A stretch of 64,000 bases of DNA, from positions 62,001 to 126,000 of the forward strand of contig NZ_AYTD01000001.1 of assembly GCF_000503215.1 (NCBI RefSeq). Reading direction: 5' to 3'. The notes beneath the pieces were generated by a model. That model had not been told where the DNA came from, made no database searches, and worked only from the letters and a program-made list of their open reading frames with translations. Origin of the DNA: Pseudomonas canadensis. Lineage in GTDB: Bacteria; Pseudomonadota; Gammaproteobacteria; Pseudomonadales; Pseudomonadaceae. The position numbers and the translations under genes were made by a program. The stretch's first letter is position 1; the number at the start of each line of letters is the position of its first letter. Positions 44,083-54,321 of this stretch are shown here, piece by piece.

Positions 44083-47000
44083 AAGGGAGCTTCAACTTAT
44101 CCGACTGGGCCCTCAAGCATCAGTCCTTCGTCTGGTACCTGATGTTCGTCGCGCTGTTGATGGGCGTGTTCTCGTACATGAACCTGGGTCGCGAGGAAGA
44201 CCCTTCGTTCACCATCAAGACCATGGTGATCCAGACCCGCTGGCCGGGTGCGACCCAGGAAGAAACCCTCAAGCAGGTCACCGACCGCATCGAGAAAAAA
44301 CTCGAAGAGCTCGACTCCCTCGACTACGTGAAAAGCTACACCCGGCCGGGCGAGTCCACGGTGTTCGTGTTCCTCAAGGACACCACCAGTGCCAAGGCCA
44401 TCCCCGAGATCTGGTACCAGGTCCGCAAGAAAATCGACGACATTCGCGGCACCTTCCCTCAGGGTTTGCAGGGGCCGTCGTTCAACGATGAGTTCGGTGA
44501 CGTGTTCGGCTCGGTGTACGCCTTTACCGGCGACGGCCTGTCGATGCGTCAGTTGCGTGACTATGTGGAGCAGGTGCGCGCCGAGATCCGTTCGGTACCG
44601 GGGCTGGGCAAGGTCGAGATGATCGGCCAACAGGACGAAGTGATTTACCTGAACTTCTCCACGCGCAAACTGGCGGCCCTGGGGATTGACCAGCGCCAGG
44701 TCGTGCAGAGCCTGCAATCGCAGAACGCGGTGACGCCGGCCGGTGTGATCGAGGCCGGGCCGGAGCGCATTTCGGTGCGCACGTCGGGGCAGTTCGCCTC
44801 GGAAAAGGACCTGGCCAACGTCAACCTGCGGCTCAACGACCGCTTCTATCGCCTGGCGGACATTGCCGACATTAGTCGAGGCTATGTCGACCCGGCGCGG
44901 CCGATGTTCCGCTTCAACGGCAAGCCGGCAATCGGCCTGGCGATTGCCATGCAGAAGGGCGGCAATATCCAGTCGTTCGGCAAGGCCCTGCACACGCGAA
45001 TGGACGAACTGACCGCCGACCTGCCGGTGGGCGTCGGCGTGCATAAGGTGTCCGACCAGGCGGAGGTGGTGGAGGAGGCCGTCGGCGGCTTTACCAGTGC
45101 GCTGTTCGAAGCGGTGATCATCGTGCTGGTGGTGAGCTTTATCAGCCTCGGCATGCGCGCCGGGCTGGTGGTGGCGTGCTCGATTCCGCTGGTGCTGGCG
45201 CTGGTGTTTGTGTTCATGGAATACAGCGGCATCACCATGCAGCGGGTGTCGCTGGGCGCGTTGATCATCGCCCTCGGCCTGTTGGTGGATGACGCGATGA
45301 TCACCGTCGAGATGATGATCACGCGTCTGGAAAAAGGCGAAACCAAGGAGCAGGCGGCGACCTACGCCTACACCTCCACGGCGTTCCCGATGCTCACCGG
45401 TACCCTGGTGACGGTCGCCGGTTTTGTGCCGATCGGTCTCAATGCCAGCTCGGCGGGCGAGTACACCTTCACCCTGTTCGCGGTGATTGCCGTGGCGATG
45501 CTGGTGTCGTGGGTGGTGGCGGTGCTGTTTGCGCCGGTGATCGGCGTGCATATCCTCAGTGCCAATGTGAAGCCTCACGATGCTGAGCCGGGGCGGATTG
45601 GCCGGGCGTTCAATGGCGGCATGCTGTGGGCCATGCGTAACCGTTGGTGGGCGATTGGCATCACCGTGGCGCTGTTTGTGGGGTCGGTGTTTTCCATGCA
45701 GTTCGTGCAGAACCAATTCTTCCCGTCATCGGACCGCCCGGAAATCTTGGTTGACCTGAACCTGCCGCAAAACGCCTCGATCAACGAGACGCGCAAGGCC
45801 GTCGACCGCCTGGAAGCGATCATCAAGGACGACCCGGACATTGCACGCTGGAGCACCTACATTGGCCAGGGCGCGATCCGGTTCTACCTGCCCCTCGACC
45901 AGCAACTGGAAAACCCCTACTACGCGCAGTTGGTCATCGTGAGCAAGGGCCTGGAAGAGCGCGGCGAATTGATCGCGCGCCTGCAAAAGCGCCTGCGCGA
46001 TGACTTCGTCGGCATTGGCAGCTTTGTGCAGCCGCTGGAAATGGGTCCGCCGGTAGGTAGGCCGATTCAGTATCGCGTGTCGGGCAAAGACACCGATCAA
46101 GTGCGCAAACACGCCATCGAATTGGCGACCTTGCTGGACAAGAACACCCACCTGGGCGAGATCATCTACGACTGGAACGAGCCGGGCAAAGTGCTGCGTA
46201 TCGACATCGCCCAGGACAAGGCGCGGCAACTGGGGCTGTCGTCGGAAGACGTGGCGCAGTTGATGAACAGCGTGGTCAGCGGTGCCTCGGTGACTCAGGT
46301 ACACGACGATATCTACCTGATCAACGTGGTCGGCCGTGCCGAAGATGCCGAGCGCGGTACGCCGGAAACCTTGCAGAACCTGCAGATCGTCACGCCTAAC
46401 GGCACCTCGATTCCGCTGCTGGCGTTCGCCACGGTGCGCTATGAGCTGGAGCAGCCTTTGGTGTGGCGTCGCGACCGTAAACCGACGATCAGCATCAAGG
46501 CGTCGGTGCGTGATGAGATGCAGCCGACGGACCTGGTGAAACAGCTCAAACCGGAGATTGACAAATTCAGCGCCGGCTTGCCGGTGGGCTACAAAGTCGC
46601 CACCGGTGGCACCGTGGAAGAAAGCGGCAAGGCCCAGGGCCCGATTGCCAGCGTGGTGCCATTGATGCTGTTCCTCATGGCGACCTTCCTGATGATCCAG
46701 CTGCACAGCGTGCAGAAGATGTTCCTGGTGGCGAGTGTCGCGCCGCTCGGTTTGATTGGCGTGGTGTTGGCGCTTATCCCCACCGGCACGCCCATGGGCT
46801 TTGTGGCGATTCTGGGGATCCTGGCGCTGATCGGCATCATCATCCGTAACTCGGTGATTCTGGTGACGCAAATTCATGAGTACGAAGTGGCGGGCTATAC
46901 GCCGTGGGATGCGGTGGTGGAAGCCACCGAGCATCGACGCCGGCCGATCCTGCTGACGGCGGCAGCGGCGAGCCTGGGCATGATCCCCATCGCCCGTGAG

Positions 47001-47132
47001 GTGTTCTGGGGGCCGATGGCCTACGCGATGATTGGCGGGATCATCATTGCGACGTTGTTAACACTTTTGTTTTTGCCTGCGCTGTATGTGGCTTGGTACA
47101 AGATCCGCGAGCCCAAACACGAACAGAGCTGA
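44079..47132 (+). CDS. triC: RND efflux transporter TriC-like
   Basis: A 1017-residue RND pump with twelve membrane segments and two large periplasmic loops. The start has NLGREEDPSFTIKTMVIQTRWPGA, a phrase of the TriC/HAE-1-related branch; the proton-relay aspartates are in IIALGLLVDDAMI within the fourth membrane segment. Length equals TriC (about 1015). With TriA and TriB it would export triclosan, detergents or natural hydrophobic compounds from periplasm and membrane through an OpmH/TolC channel not present here. The next gene, a secreted glycosidase, starts only two bases after its stop. Confidence 0.9.
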   Translation: MKGSFNLSDWALKHQSFVWYLMFVALLMGVFSYMNLGREEDPSFTIKTMVIQTRWPGATQEETLKQVTDRIEKKLEELDSLDYVKSYTRPGESTVFVFLKDTTSAKAIPEIWYQVRKKIDDIRGTFPQGLQGPSFNDEFGDVFGSVYAFTGDGLSMRQLRDYVEQVRAEIRSVPGLGKVEMIGQQDEVIYLNFSTRKLAALGIDQRQVVQSLQSQNAVTPAGVIEAGPERISVRTSGQFASEKDLANVNLRLNDRFYRLADIADISRGYVDPARPMFRFNGKPAIGLAIAMQKGGNIQSFGKALHTRMDELTADLPVGVGVHKVSDQAEVVEEAVGGFTSALFEAVIIVLVVSFISLGMRAGLVVACSIPLVLALVFVFMEYSGITMQRVSLGALIIALGLLVDDAMITVEMMITRLEKGETKEQAATYAYTSTAFPMLTGTLVTVAGFVPIGLNASSAGEYTFTLFAVIAVAMLVSWVVAVLFAPVIGVHILSANVKPHDAEPGRIGRAFNGGMLWAMRNRWWAIGITVALFVGSVFSMQFVQNQFFPSSDRPEILVDLNLPQNASINETRKAVDRLEAIIKDDPDIARWSTYIGQGAIRFYLPLDQQLENPYYAQLVIVSKGLEERGELIARLQKRLRDDFVGIGSFVQPLEMGPPVGRPIQYRVSGKDTDQVRKHAIELATLLDKNTHLGEIIYDWNEPGKVLRIDIAQDKARQLGLSSEDVAQLMNSVVSGASVTQVHDDIYLINVVGRAEDAERGTPETLQNLQIVTPNGTSIPLLAFATVRYELEQPLVWRRDRKPTISIKASVRDEMQPTDLVKQLKPEIDKFSAGLPVGYKVATGGTVEESGKAQGPIASVVPLMLFLMATFLMIQLHSVQKMFLVASVAPLGLIGVVLALIPTGTPMGFVAILGILALIGIIIRNSVILVTQIHEYEVAGYTPWDAVVEATEHRRRPILLTAAAASLGMIPIAREVFWGPMAYAMIGGIIIATLLTLLFLPALYVAWYKIREPKHEQS

Positions 47133-47134
47133 AC

Positions 47135-49318
47135 ATGCCCCACTTCCTGCGCCACGGTTTGTTGATCTGCACCCTGTTGCTGTCGCCCGTGGCTTTGGCC
47201 GGTACCGTTCTGGAAAACGCGCTGTGGCGGGTCGAACTCGACCCGGCCACCCTTGCGATCCGCGTGACCCCCGGCGGGCAACCGACAATACAAGCTTCCA
47301 GCGGCGTAGCGGCGCGTGCTGTCAGTCAGCTTGCACACAGCGACCAACAGGCCGATTGGCAGTGGGATGACGGTGCCTTTCGTGTGAGCGCTACCCTTGA
47401 GCAGCGCGACCTGGCGCTGTCCATCCGTGCGCGTGAGCCGGGTGAAATCCCCATTCTTCAACAACCGGCCAGTGCCTTGGGCAAAGGCTTTATGTGGCCT
47501 TTGGCCGAAGGGCATTACGTACCCGCCGATAACGCCGTATGGAAAACGTTTCTGCTGGAGCAAGGCGACCTCAATACGACCCAGGATCTCAGCCTGCCGC
47601 TTTGGGGTGTCGACCATGGCACGTTTACCCTCAACTGGTTGCTGACCAACCCCTACAACAATCGCCTGCGCTGGCAACAGGACCGGGCGCTGTCCCTGGC
47701 CCATGAATTCACCTCGCTCGACCCTGGGGCGCCGATGACCTTGCGGTTGCATCTGGGCGATGGCGATCCTTTGGCCGGCGCCAAGCGCTATCGCCAGTGG
47801 CTGGTGGAGCAGGGGCGGTACGAGCCTTTGGCGGACAAGCTGCGCCAGACGCCCGAGGCGCAGAAGTTGCTGGGCGCCAGTCATATCTACCTCTGGGGCA
47901 ATGACCTGCTGGCATTGGAGGATGTGCTTGACTGGCCGCTGCTGCTCAAGCGCTTGCGTGGGCATGAACTCAAAGGCTTGCTGGATAAGGAGTCTGCCAA
48001 GGTACTGGCGCAGGCCTCGGCGTTGAACCGCTATGAGCAGACGGTGCTGCTGCGAGGTCTGAACGCAGCGATCAACAAGAAGGCCCGGCAGAGTTGGCAG
48101 ATAGCAGAGCCCGATATGGCACGGCTCGCTGCGCGCTATGGCGAATTGCGCAGCGAGTTGGCCGTGGACTTTGCCGGTGCCCTCAGTGAAAACCCGTCAG
48201 CCTGGGGCAACCCGGTGATTCAATCGCTGAGCAACGCCGGCTTGCCCCGTGTATTGCTGACCCTTGGCGAAGGCTGGGAAGGCGGCCTGTGGCACCCCGA
48301 GGCGATTCGTGCCGGTGTCGATGCGGGTTTCCTGATGGCGCCCTACGACTCTTATGAAACTGCGTTATCTGCCACGGAAAACCCCGATTGGACCACCGCC
48401 CACCTTGGCAGTAATGCCTACCGCAACTGCGCGATTGTGTTGAAGGGCGGCAAGGTCAAGACCGGTTTTCAACAGTCCGGGCACTACACCGACCCGCGCT
48501 GTGTGCGGTCGTTGCTGGAGGCGCGGGTGCAGGCCGTCCAAGCCAAGGCCGGCTTCAACGCCTGGTTCCTGGATGCCTACGCCACCAGCATGGTGTTTGA
48601 CAGCTACCGCGACAGTGCGCCGATGACCCAGGCGCAAAACGCCGAGGGCAACATCGACGCCTCCCGCTGGATCAATACCGCGCTCAAGTTGCCCACAGGT
48701 TCTGAAGACGGCAACGCCATCACGGCACAGGGCATTCTGTTTGCTCATGGCATGCAGACGCCGGTGATCGGTTGGGGTGATCCAGCGATGACCAAGGACA
48801 AGCAGTCACCCTATTACGTCGGTAACTGGTTCCCGCCGGAGCAGCCGGCGGTGTTCTTCAAGCCGGTGCCGCTGAAAGAACCGTTTCGCACGCTGTACTT
48901 TGAGCCGAGCATGCGCTTGCCGCTGTATCAGACGGTGTTCCATGGCTCGGTGATCACGACCCATCACTGGTTGTTCGATAGCCTGAAACTGAGCAATGTG
49001 CAGGTAGAAAACGAGCTGACCCAACTGCTCTACAATGTACCGCCGCTGTATCACTTGAGTGCTGCGACCCTGAAGCAGCGACTGCCACTGATCCAACGCC
49101 AGGATGCCTTTTTCCGCCCACTGCATCAGCGTTTGGCCACGCAGGAACTGACCGGGTTTCGTTGGCTGACAGCGGATCGGTTGGTGCAGGAAACCACGTT
49201 TGCCGATGGAACACGGTTGGTGGCGAATTTTTCCAGTGAGAAAAAAGCAGGGTATGCCGCTCGGAGTGTGACGGCGCTACTGAAGGGTGAAAAAGCCGAG
49301 GTATATCAGGTGAAATAA
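47135..49318 (+). CDS. secreted glycoside hydrolase-like protein
   Basis: A 727-residue protein with a signal peptide (ending SPVALA before GTVLENALWRVELDPATLAI). The central part looks like a TIM-barrel glycosidase: LTLGEGWEGGLWHPEAIRAGVDAGF, APYDSYETAL and NAWFLDAYATSMVFDSY, where the aspartate after FL could be catalytic. Pseudomonas homologues are annotated as glycoside hydrolase, and the layout recalls the GH101-like superfamily, but substrate and family are unproven. It starts two bases after triC, so it is part of the pump operon. No membrane anchor is seen, so it is periplasmic or released. Confidence 0.72.
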   Translation: MPHFLRHGLLICTLLLSPVALAGTVLENALWRVELDPATLAIRVTPGGQPTIQASSGVAARAVSQLAHSDQQADWQWDDGAFRVSATLEQRDLALSIRAREPGEIPILQQPASALGKGFMWPLAEGHYVPADNAVWKTFLLEQGDLNTTQDLSLPLWGVDHGTFTLNWLLTNPYNNRLRWQQDRALSLAHEFTSLDPGAPMTLRLHLGDGDPLAGAKRYRQWLVEQGRYEPLADKLRQTPEAQKLLGASHIYLWGNDLLALEDVLDWPLLLKRLRGHELKGLLDKESAKVLAQASALNRYEQTVLLRGLNAAINKKARQSWQIAEPDMARLAARYGELRSELAVDFAGALSENPSAWGNPVIQSLSNAGLPRVLLTLGEGWEGGLWHPEAIRAGVDAGFLMAPYDSYETALSATENPDWTTAHLGSNAYRNCAIVLKGGKVKTGFQQSGHYTDPRCVRSLLEARVQAVQAKAGFNAWFLDAYATSMVFDSYRDSAPMTQAQNAEGNIDASRWINTALKLPTGSEDGNAITAQGILFAHGMQTPVIGWGDPAMTKDKQSPYYVGNWFPPEQPAVFFKPVPLKEPFRTLYFEPSMRLPLYQTVFHGSVITTHHWLFDSLKLSNVQVENELTQLLYNVPPLYHLSAATLKQRLPLIQRQDAFFRPLHQRLATQELTGFRWLTADRLVQETTFADGTRLVANFSSEKKAGYAARSVTALLKGEKAEVYQVK

Positions 49319-49320
49319 CC

Positions 49321-49350
49321 TGTGGCGAGGGAGCACGCTCCCTCGCCACA
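49321..49350. repeat. perfect 30-base palindrome
   Basis: TGTGGCGAGGGAGC is followed by its exact complement with only AC/GC-type bases at the turn. It belongs to a second class of short intergenic palindrome common in Pseudomonas and lies between two convergent genes, where it may end both transcripts although no T-run follows on the plus strand. Confidence 0.85.
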
Positions 49351-49358
49351 AAAAGCGG

Positions 49359-49985
49359 TCAGGGTTTGCGCCAGACGCTGGCTAGCCAAGGCTGCTGGTC
49401 ACGAGGCAGCCCGGCGGGGCGGTAGTAGTGTTCCAATTCGACAAAACCTGCGGCGGTGAGCAACGTTTGCCACGCCTCCAGGTCGTGATAAGACCCATAC
49501 CGCGGCCCATTCCAGCCTTCCTGATTCTCGCCCCGAGGATTGGAGCTGAACAACACACCGCCTGCCTTCAGTGCCCCGTGCAACTGTTTGAGCACACGCG
49601 GCAATTCCTGCTTGGGAATATGAAACAGCACCGCATTGGCAAACACCCCGTCGAAGCGCTCGACAGGCAAGTCCAACTTCAGGAAATCCTGCTGCAACAC
49701 CTCGCAACCACTGTCTTCCCGTGCCATCTGCGCAAACCGCTCCGAGCCGTCCAACCCCACGGCGATATGCCCCATGCGCGTAAACGTCTGCAAATCCCGC
49801 CCCGGCCCACAGCCAAAATCCAGCACGGTAAACGGCCCTGTGCCCTGGATATGTCGCAACAGCGCGTCGATGTTCTGGCTCACATCGTGATCGCGGGTGC
49901 CTTCACGGAAGTTCTCGGCCACCTTGTTGTAGTGGCCGAGGGTGGTGGAGGTGATCTGGTCGAGGTCGTCGGGGGCGAGTTTCAT
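49359..49985 (-). CDS. class I SAM-dependent methyltransferase
   Basis: A 208-residue cytosolic methyltransferase with the SAM-binding motif I FTVLDFGCGPGRDLQTF, motif II region VGLDGSERFA and FDGVFANAVLFHIPKQELPRVL (motif IV to post-motif). The start YNKVAENFREGTRDHDVSQNIDALL is that of the UbiE/Methyltransf_25 group with small-molecule substrates; the substrate is unknown. It stands alone on the minus strand. Confidence 0.9.
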   Translation of the reverse strand: MKLAPDDLDQITSTTLGHYNKVAENFREGTRDHDVSQNIDALLRHIQGTGPFTVLDFGCGPGRDLQTFTRMGHIAVGLDGSERFAQMAREDSGCEVLQQDFLKLDLPVERFDGVFANAVLFHIPKQELPRVLKQLHGALKAGGVLFSSNPRGENQEGWNGPRYGSYHDLEAWQTLLTAAGFVELEHYYRPAGLPRDQQPWLASVWRKP

Positions 49986-50057
49986 AGCGAGACACTTGGG
50001 CGGTTAATCGGTGACTATATCCCATGTTTCGCTAACAGGCTTGGGGCGGTGAGTGGC

Positions 50058-50327
50058 TCACATATCTATATCGTATATACCTCCAGATCGTATTTCATTA
50101 CCGAAGACACGAAGGTAATAACTGAGCTGTATTGGGTCGCTAATGTGCTGGCCTAGCTGGAGGATCTGCCCCTCGGAACGGGTGGGTTCAACCACGGAGG
50201 CATAAGTTTCTGCCAAATAAATACGAATAGTGGCGTTAAGCGGCGTTGCTACTGCATTGCCTACACCAGTTGCCATAAACATGAGTACAAGCGTCGCGCA
50301 CCTGCCGAAGCTGAGGATGTTGAACAT
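50058..50327 (-). CDS. small exported protein of unknown function
   Basis: An 89-residue frame with a plausible signal peptide (LVLMFMATGVGNAVA before TPLNATIRIYLAET). The mature part of about 60 residues ends GNEIRSGGIYDIDM. I recognise no family. GGAAG lies about ten bases before the ATG. It is less GC-rich than its surroundings and lies next to another secreted protein of unknown function, so the pair may be accessory DNA. Confidence 0.5.
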   Translation of the reverse strand: MFNILSFGRCATLVLMFMATGVGNAVATPLNATIRIYLAETYASVVEPTRSEGQILQLGQHISDPIQLSYYLRVFGNEIRSGGIYDIDM

Positions 50328-50403
50328 ATTATTCGTCTTCCAGAGTCAGTTAATTATGGCCTCACCGCGCATGTGCGCAAATACAGCATTGACTGCACAC
50401 CCA

Positions 50404-51669
50404 TCACAGCAGTGGCGCTACCACCGCATCCAGGTTCTGTGCACTATCAACATTCGTCCCTGCGGCATAACTCCCGCTCTGCGAGAGCGCGTTCAGTTTG
50501 TTTTTCTTGCCGCCACCGATTGAGGCAAGGCAACTGATAGTCGCGGGATTATTACTCGTCGCCGGCGCCCAGATACACCCAGTGCTGTATTGATTACTGT
50601 CAGTGCTATTGAGCGCCACGGTGCTGTTGTCAGCGACGCTGAACGCTTGCGCCCAAACCGCCCCGGTGGGGGGGACAATCAGTTGAATGCCTAACACCCC
50701 AGCACTGGGGAGCCACGTCAGATAGCTGGTTCTGCCCGTAGCATCCTGGCGAGCTACCAACGCAATTCCCACGTTGTTGATTGCCAGTCCGGCGTTCTTG
50801 GAGTTAACCGCGAGGGTCAGCGTCAGCGGTGCTGTATTAGGCGTGTTCCAGACAGTCGTCCGGGTCAGGTTGATGTCGGCCTGGGGGTACTCGCAATCAC
50901 CCACCGCTTGCACCGAGTTATTGATGCCGCGGACAGTGCAGCGGTTGGCCCCACCCGCGATAGGTAGGGACGTGACGGCATAGCCGGAGGCATTCGCCTG
51001 GGCAATTTGGGCTGTGGTAATGCCGTTTGTGCCTGGGCAATTCAGGGCAATGCTGGGATAGCCGCTGGCCAGGGTGTTGTTCACGTCGGTGGGGATGCAC
51101 TTATCGTTGTAGCCGAGCAGCCCAAGCAGAGACGAAAAAATTCGCACAGGCGTGCCACTGCCGGCTAACCACACGACAGTGGAGCGCTCTTCGTTACTGC
51201 TGATGCTCCACCCAATCATGTCTCCGCGCTGGTTGAACGCAGTGATAGTGGTTCGCACATCTGCGGCACGCAGCAATGTGCCCGGAAGCGGCGCGAGGGC
51301 AATCGGTGGGCTGCCTGGCGTCGCTGCGTTCCAGACCACTGCCGTGTAGACATTGTTGGCATTGCTGCAGGTACCCCCAATCCAGCCACCAGTGGAGACG
51401 ACGCTGACGAAACAGGGTTGATGAGCAAGCAGTGGTGCCAGTGGCGTCTGCGAGTTGGGTGTGTTCACGTTTGCAACAAAGGGTACGTTGTTGGCGCTGG
51501 TACTGGCAGGAGAGCAATTGCCGACGGCGATACCGTTGTCGTTGACGCTAGCGGTTTCGCACTGCTCGCCTGCCGCATGGCCTAGGTTGACGTACGTGGC
51601 GGCGTTGGCGTTCAACCCAAATGCGCCCGCCAGCAGGAAGCCTATGAAGCTCTTCAGGAGCTTGTTCAT
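50404..51669 (-). CDS. secreted HAF-like repeat protein
   Basis: A 421-residue exported protein (signal ending FGLNANA before ATYVNLGHA). It is built of repeats around an Asn-x-x-Gly core: SVNDNGIAVGNC, AFNQRGDMIGWS, GINNSVQAVGDC, AINNVGIALVAR and ALSQSGSYAAGT, spaced roughly 60-80 residues. This is the pattern of HAF-type extracellular repeats and suggests a beta-propeller. Six or so cysteines may form disulfides. AAGGA lies eleven bases before the ATG at 51669; an upstream start at 51729 would spoil the signal peptide. No function known. Confidence 0.75.
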   Translation of the reverse strand: MNKLLKSFIGFLLAGAFGLNANAATYVNLGHAAGEQCETASVNDNGIAVGNCSPASTSANNVPFVANVNTPNSQTPLAPLLAHQPCFVSVVSTGGWIGGTCSNANNVYTAVVWNAATPGSPPIALAPLPGTLLRAADVRTTITAFNQRGDMIGWSISSNEERSTVVWLAGSGTPVRIFSSLLGLLGYNDKCIPTDVNNTLASGYPSIALNCPGTNGITTAQIAQANASGYAVTSLPIAGGANRCTVRGINNSVQAVGDCEYPQADINLTRTTVWNTPNTAPLTLTLAVNSKNAGLAINNVGIALVARQDATGRTSYLTWLPSAGVLGIQLIVPPTGAVWAQAFSVADNSTVALNSTDSNQYSTGCIWAPATSNNPATISCLASIGGGKKNKLNALSQSGSYAAGTNVDSAQNLDAVVAPLL

Positions 51670-51759
51670 TTTGAGCCCATCCTTGGAGAGAGATGGGCTG
51701 ATTAGAGGCGAAAAGAAAAAAGGCAACAACTGTCAGAGTTAACAGGTACAAACCAGTAC

Positions 51760-52404
51760 TCACCGCTTGTTCAGCACCCGCGCCAACCGATCACCCCCCA
51801 ACTGAATCACCGCCACCAGAATCACCAGCAACACGATCACCGTGAGCATGATCTCCGTATCAAAGCGCTGATACCCATAACGGTAGGCAATATCGCCCAA
51901 TCCTCCCGCGCCAATCGCGCCAGCCATGGCCGACGAGTTGATCATGGTCACCAGGGTGATGGTGAACCCGCCGACAATCCCCGGCAGCGCTTCCGGCAGC
52001 AGCACATGCCAGATGATGTGCCAGCGACGGCAGCCCATGGCTTGCGCAGCCTCGATCAGACCGTGATCGACTTCACGCAGGCTCACCTCGGCGATCCGCG
52101 CGAAAAACGGCGTGGCGGCGATGGTCAGCGGCACGACGGCGGCCCATACGCCATAGGTGGTGCCGACGATCAACCGGGTGAACGGAATCAACGCCACCAT
52201 CAGGATCAGGAATGGAATCGAGCGGAACAGATTGACGAACGCCCCCAGCACGCGGTTAAGCGTCGGTGCCTGGTAGATGCCGCCTTTGTCGCTGGTCACC
52301 AGGAACACCGCCAGCGGGATGCCCACCAGCAACGCAATCAGCGACGACACGCCGACCATCAACAAGGTGTCGATGGCGCCCTGCACTAAACGATCAAACC
52401 ACAT
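51760..52404 (-). CDS. metI: methionine ABC transporter permease
   Basis: A 214-residue inner-membrane permease with five hydrophobic segments and the ABC contact loop [30 protein letters not shown]. It forms the channel of a MetNIQ-type importer for methionine or related organosulfur compounds. The ATG at 52404 has GGAGG nine bases upstream and overlaps the metN stop by 11 bases; a longer frame from 52479 would run deep into metN. Last gene of a six-gene operon. Confidence 0.93.
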   Translation of the reverse strand: MWFDRLVQGAIDTLLMVGVSSLIALLVGIPLAVFLVTSDKGGIYQAPTLNRVLGAFVNLFRSIPFLILMVALIPFTRLIVGTTYGVWAAVVPLTIAATPFFARIAEVSLREVDHGLIEAAQAMGCRRWHIIWHVLLPEALPGIVGGFTITLVTMINSSAMAGAIGAGGLGDIAYRYGYQRFDTEIMLTVIVLLVILVAVIQLGGDRLARVLNKR

Positions 52405-53509
52405 AGCCCAGCACCTCCGCCTGTTGTGCCCAATTGCCGGCGCGGATGCGCAGCTCGTTGGCGTCGTGGGTCGATCCACTTACCGCCAGCAGCAGTTGCC
52501 CGAGGGCATGTCCCTGGATGCGTTCCACGCCGCCTTGCAGCAAACGCACGCGCCCGCCGAGGGCGCTGAACAGCGCAGCCAGGTCCGGCTCGTCGGTATC
52601 GCTGCCGGTGAACTGCAAGCGCAGCACCACGGCGGCGTCGGCGGATGCCGGTGTGGCTTGCAAACGGCTCTGCAACTCGTCCGGCAGCCCGTGTTGCAGC
52701 GGCGCCAGCAGGGTTTTGCTGACGTCATGCTGCGGGTTGCCGAACACTTGCCACACCGGGCCTTGTTCAACGATATGCCCGTGTTCCAACACCACCACGC
52801 GGTCGCAGATTTCGCGGATTACTGCCATCTCATGGGTGATCAATACGATGGTCAAGCCCAGGCGCTTGTTGATCTCGCGCAGCAGGCCGAGGATCGACTG
52901 GGTGGTTTCCGGATCCAGGGCCGACGTGGCCTCGTCACACAGCAGAATCTGCGGGTCGTGCACCAGCGAACGGGCGATACCCACGCGTTGTTTTTGCCCG
53001 CCGGACAGTTGCGCCGGGTAAGACTTGTGTTTGTCCTGCAAGCCCACCAGCTCCAACAACTCGCGTACCTTTTGCTCGCGTTGCAGCTTCGGCACGCCCG
53101 CCACTTTCAACGGCAACTCGACGTTCTGCCACACCGTCTTGGCCGACATCAGGTTGAAATGCTGGAAGATCATGCCGATGCGCCGACGCAGTTCCACCAG
53201 GCGGTCTTCATCGAAGCCGCCGATGTCCACCTGATCGATCAGCACGCGCCCGCTGCTGGGTTGCTCCAGGCGGTTGATGGTGCGGATCAGCGACGACTTG
53301 CCGGCACCGCTGCGGCCGATGATGCCGAACACTTCACCGCGCTGGATCGCCAGGTCGATGCCTTGCAAGGCGTGCACGGTGCCGTCGTAGGTCTTGCCCA
53401 AGTTGATAAAGCGTACATGGGCGCGGTTCAGGTCAGGGTGCAGCTCGGTCTGCTCGGCGTCCCTGGGCGGCAGGCCCAGGTCGCGCAGTTGGGCGTTGGC
53501 GGCGGTCAT
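52394..53509 (-). CDS. metN: methionine ABC transporter ATP-binding protein
   Basis: A 371-residue ATPase with Walker [10 protein letters not shown], signature [15 protein letters not shown], Walker [16 protein letters not shown] and [13 protein letters not shown], followed by a C-terminal regulatory NIL-like domain (from about residue 270). It powers import with MetI and MetQ. The N-terminus has about 30 extra residues before [22 protein letters not shown] compared with E. coli MetN. The start overlaps the metQ stop (ATGA), so the operon is tightly coupled. Confidence 0.94.
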   Translation of the reverse strand: MTAANAQLRDLGLPPRDAEQTELHPDLNRAHVRFINLGKTYDGTVHALQGIDLAIQRGEVFGIIGRSGAGKSSLIRTINRLEQPSSGRVLIDQVDIGGFDEDRLVELRRRIGMIFQHFNLMSAKTVWQNVELPLKVAGVPKLQREQKVRELLELVGLQDKHKSYPAQLSGGQKQRVGIARSLVHDPQILLCDEATSALDPETTQSILGLLREINKRLGLTIVLITHEMAVIREICDRVVVLEHGHIVEQGPVWQVFGNPQHDVSKTLLAPLQHGLPDELQSRLQATPASADAAVVLRLQFTGSDTDEPDLAALFSALGGRVRLLQGGVERIQGHALGQLLLAVSGSTHDANELRIRAGNWAQQAEVLGYVV

Positions 53510-54321
53510 TTTTTATCTTCCCAGCCGACCTGGTAGAGCTTGCCCAGGGATTTGTCCAACGCGGCGCGCACGACCGGCGAATGTTGGTAGATATCGACGA
53601 ACTTGATCACCCGAGGGTCGGTTTTGCTTTTCGGCTGGATCACGAACTGGATCACGTATTCCGGGTGGTCGAGGCCGTCGAACAGCAGTGCCGACTCGGC
53701 ATCGAAGGTCTTGGACAGGCGGATATACGCCGGGTAGCCCTGCACCAGATCGGCGTCGTCGTAGGCGCGTACCAGTTGCACGGCCTCAACCTGCAGGATC
53801 TTGATCTTCTTTGGATTGGAAACGATGTCCTCTTCGGTGGCCTTGTAGCCCACGCCCGGCTTGAGGGTGATCAGCCCGGCCTTGGCCAGCAATTGCAGGC
53901 CGCGACCGCTGTTGATCGGGTCGTTGGCAATCGCCACGCTGGCGCCTTGGGGCAGGTCGTTGATGCTCTTGTACTTCTTCGAATACAGGCCGACGTTGTT
54001 GATGATCCCCGGCGCGTACGGCACCAGGTCAAAACCGGCAGCGGCCTTGGCGTTTTCCAGGAACGGGATGTGCTGGAAGTAGTTCACGTCGATATCGCCG
54101 GCCGCGAGGCTGACGTTCGGCGCGATCCAGTCGGTGAATTCCACCAGCTCGACCTTTAAGCCTTGCTTGCCGGCTTCGGCCACGGCGGCTTCAAGAGGAA
54201 TTGCAAAGGCCGCAGTGGTGCCGATTTTCAACGGCGCATCGGCGGCGAACACGGCCGAGCTGAACAGTCCGAAAGCCAGGGCCAGTGCTTTGACTGGGTG
54301 AGCGAGCAGTGTCTTTTTCAT
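53506..54321 (-). CDS. metQ: MetQ-family binding protein
   Basis: A 271-residue periplasmic binding protein with signal [18 protein letters not shown] to AVFA, no lipobox cysteine, and the family blocks [37 protein letters not shown] and [11 protein letters not shown]. It captures methionine or an oxidised organosulfur compound for MetNI. Its place directly downstream of an FMN monooxygenase and two SfnB-type enzymes suggests the substrate is what those enzymes break down. It overlaps both neighbours by four bases. Confidence 0.92.
   Translation of the reverse strand: MKKTLLAHPVKALALAFGLFSSAVFAADAPLKIGTTAAFAIPLEAAVAEAGKQGLKVELVEFTDWIAPNVSLAAGDIDVNYFQHIPFLENAKAAAGFDLVPYAPGIINNVGLYSKKYKSINDLPQGASVAIANDPINSGRGLQLLAKAGLITLKPGVGYKATEEDIVSNPKKIKILQVEAVQLVRAYDDADLVQGYPAYIRLSKTFDAESALLFDGLDHPEYVIQFVIQPKSKTDPRVIKFVDIYQHSPVVRAALDKSLGKLYQVGWEDKK

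Noticed and set aside
44097..45716. A 539-codon open frame antisense to triC
   Set aside because: It mirrors a well-supported RND pump gene; long antisense frames are expected in GC-rich coding DNA, and the product shows histidine-rich low-complexity sequence with no family features.
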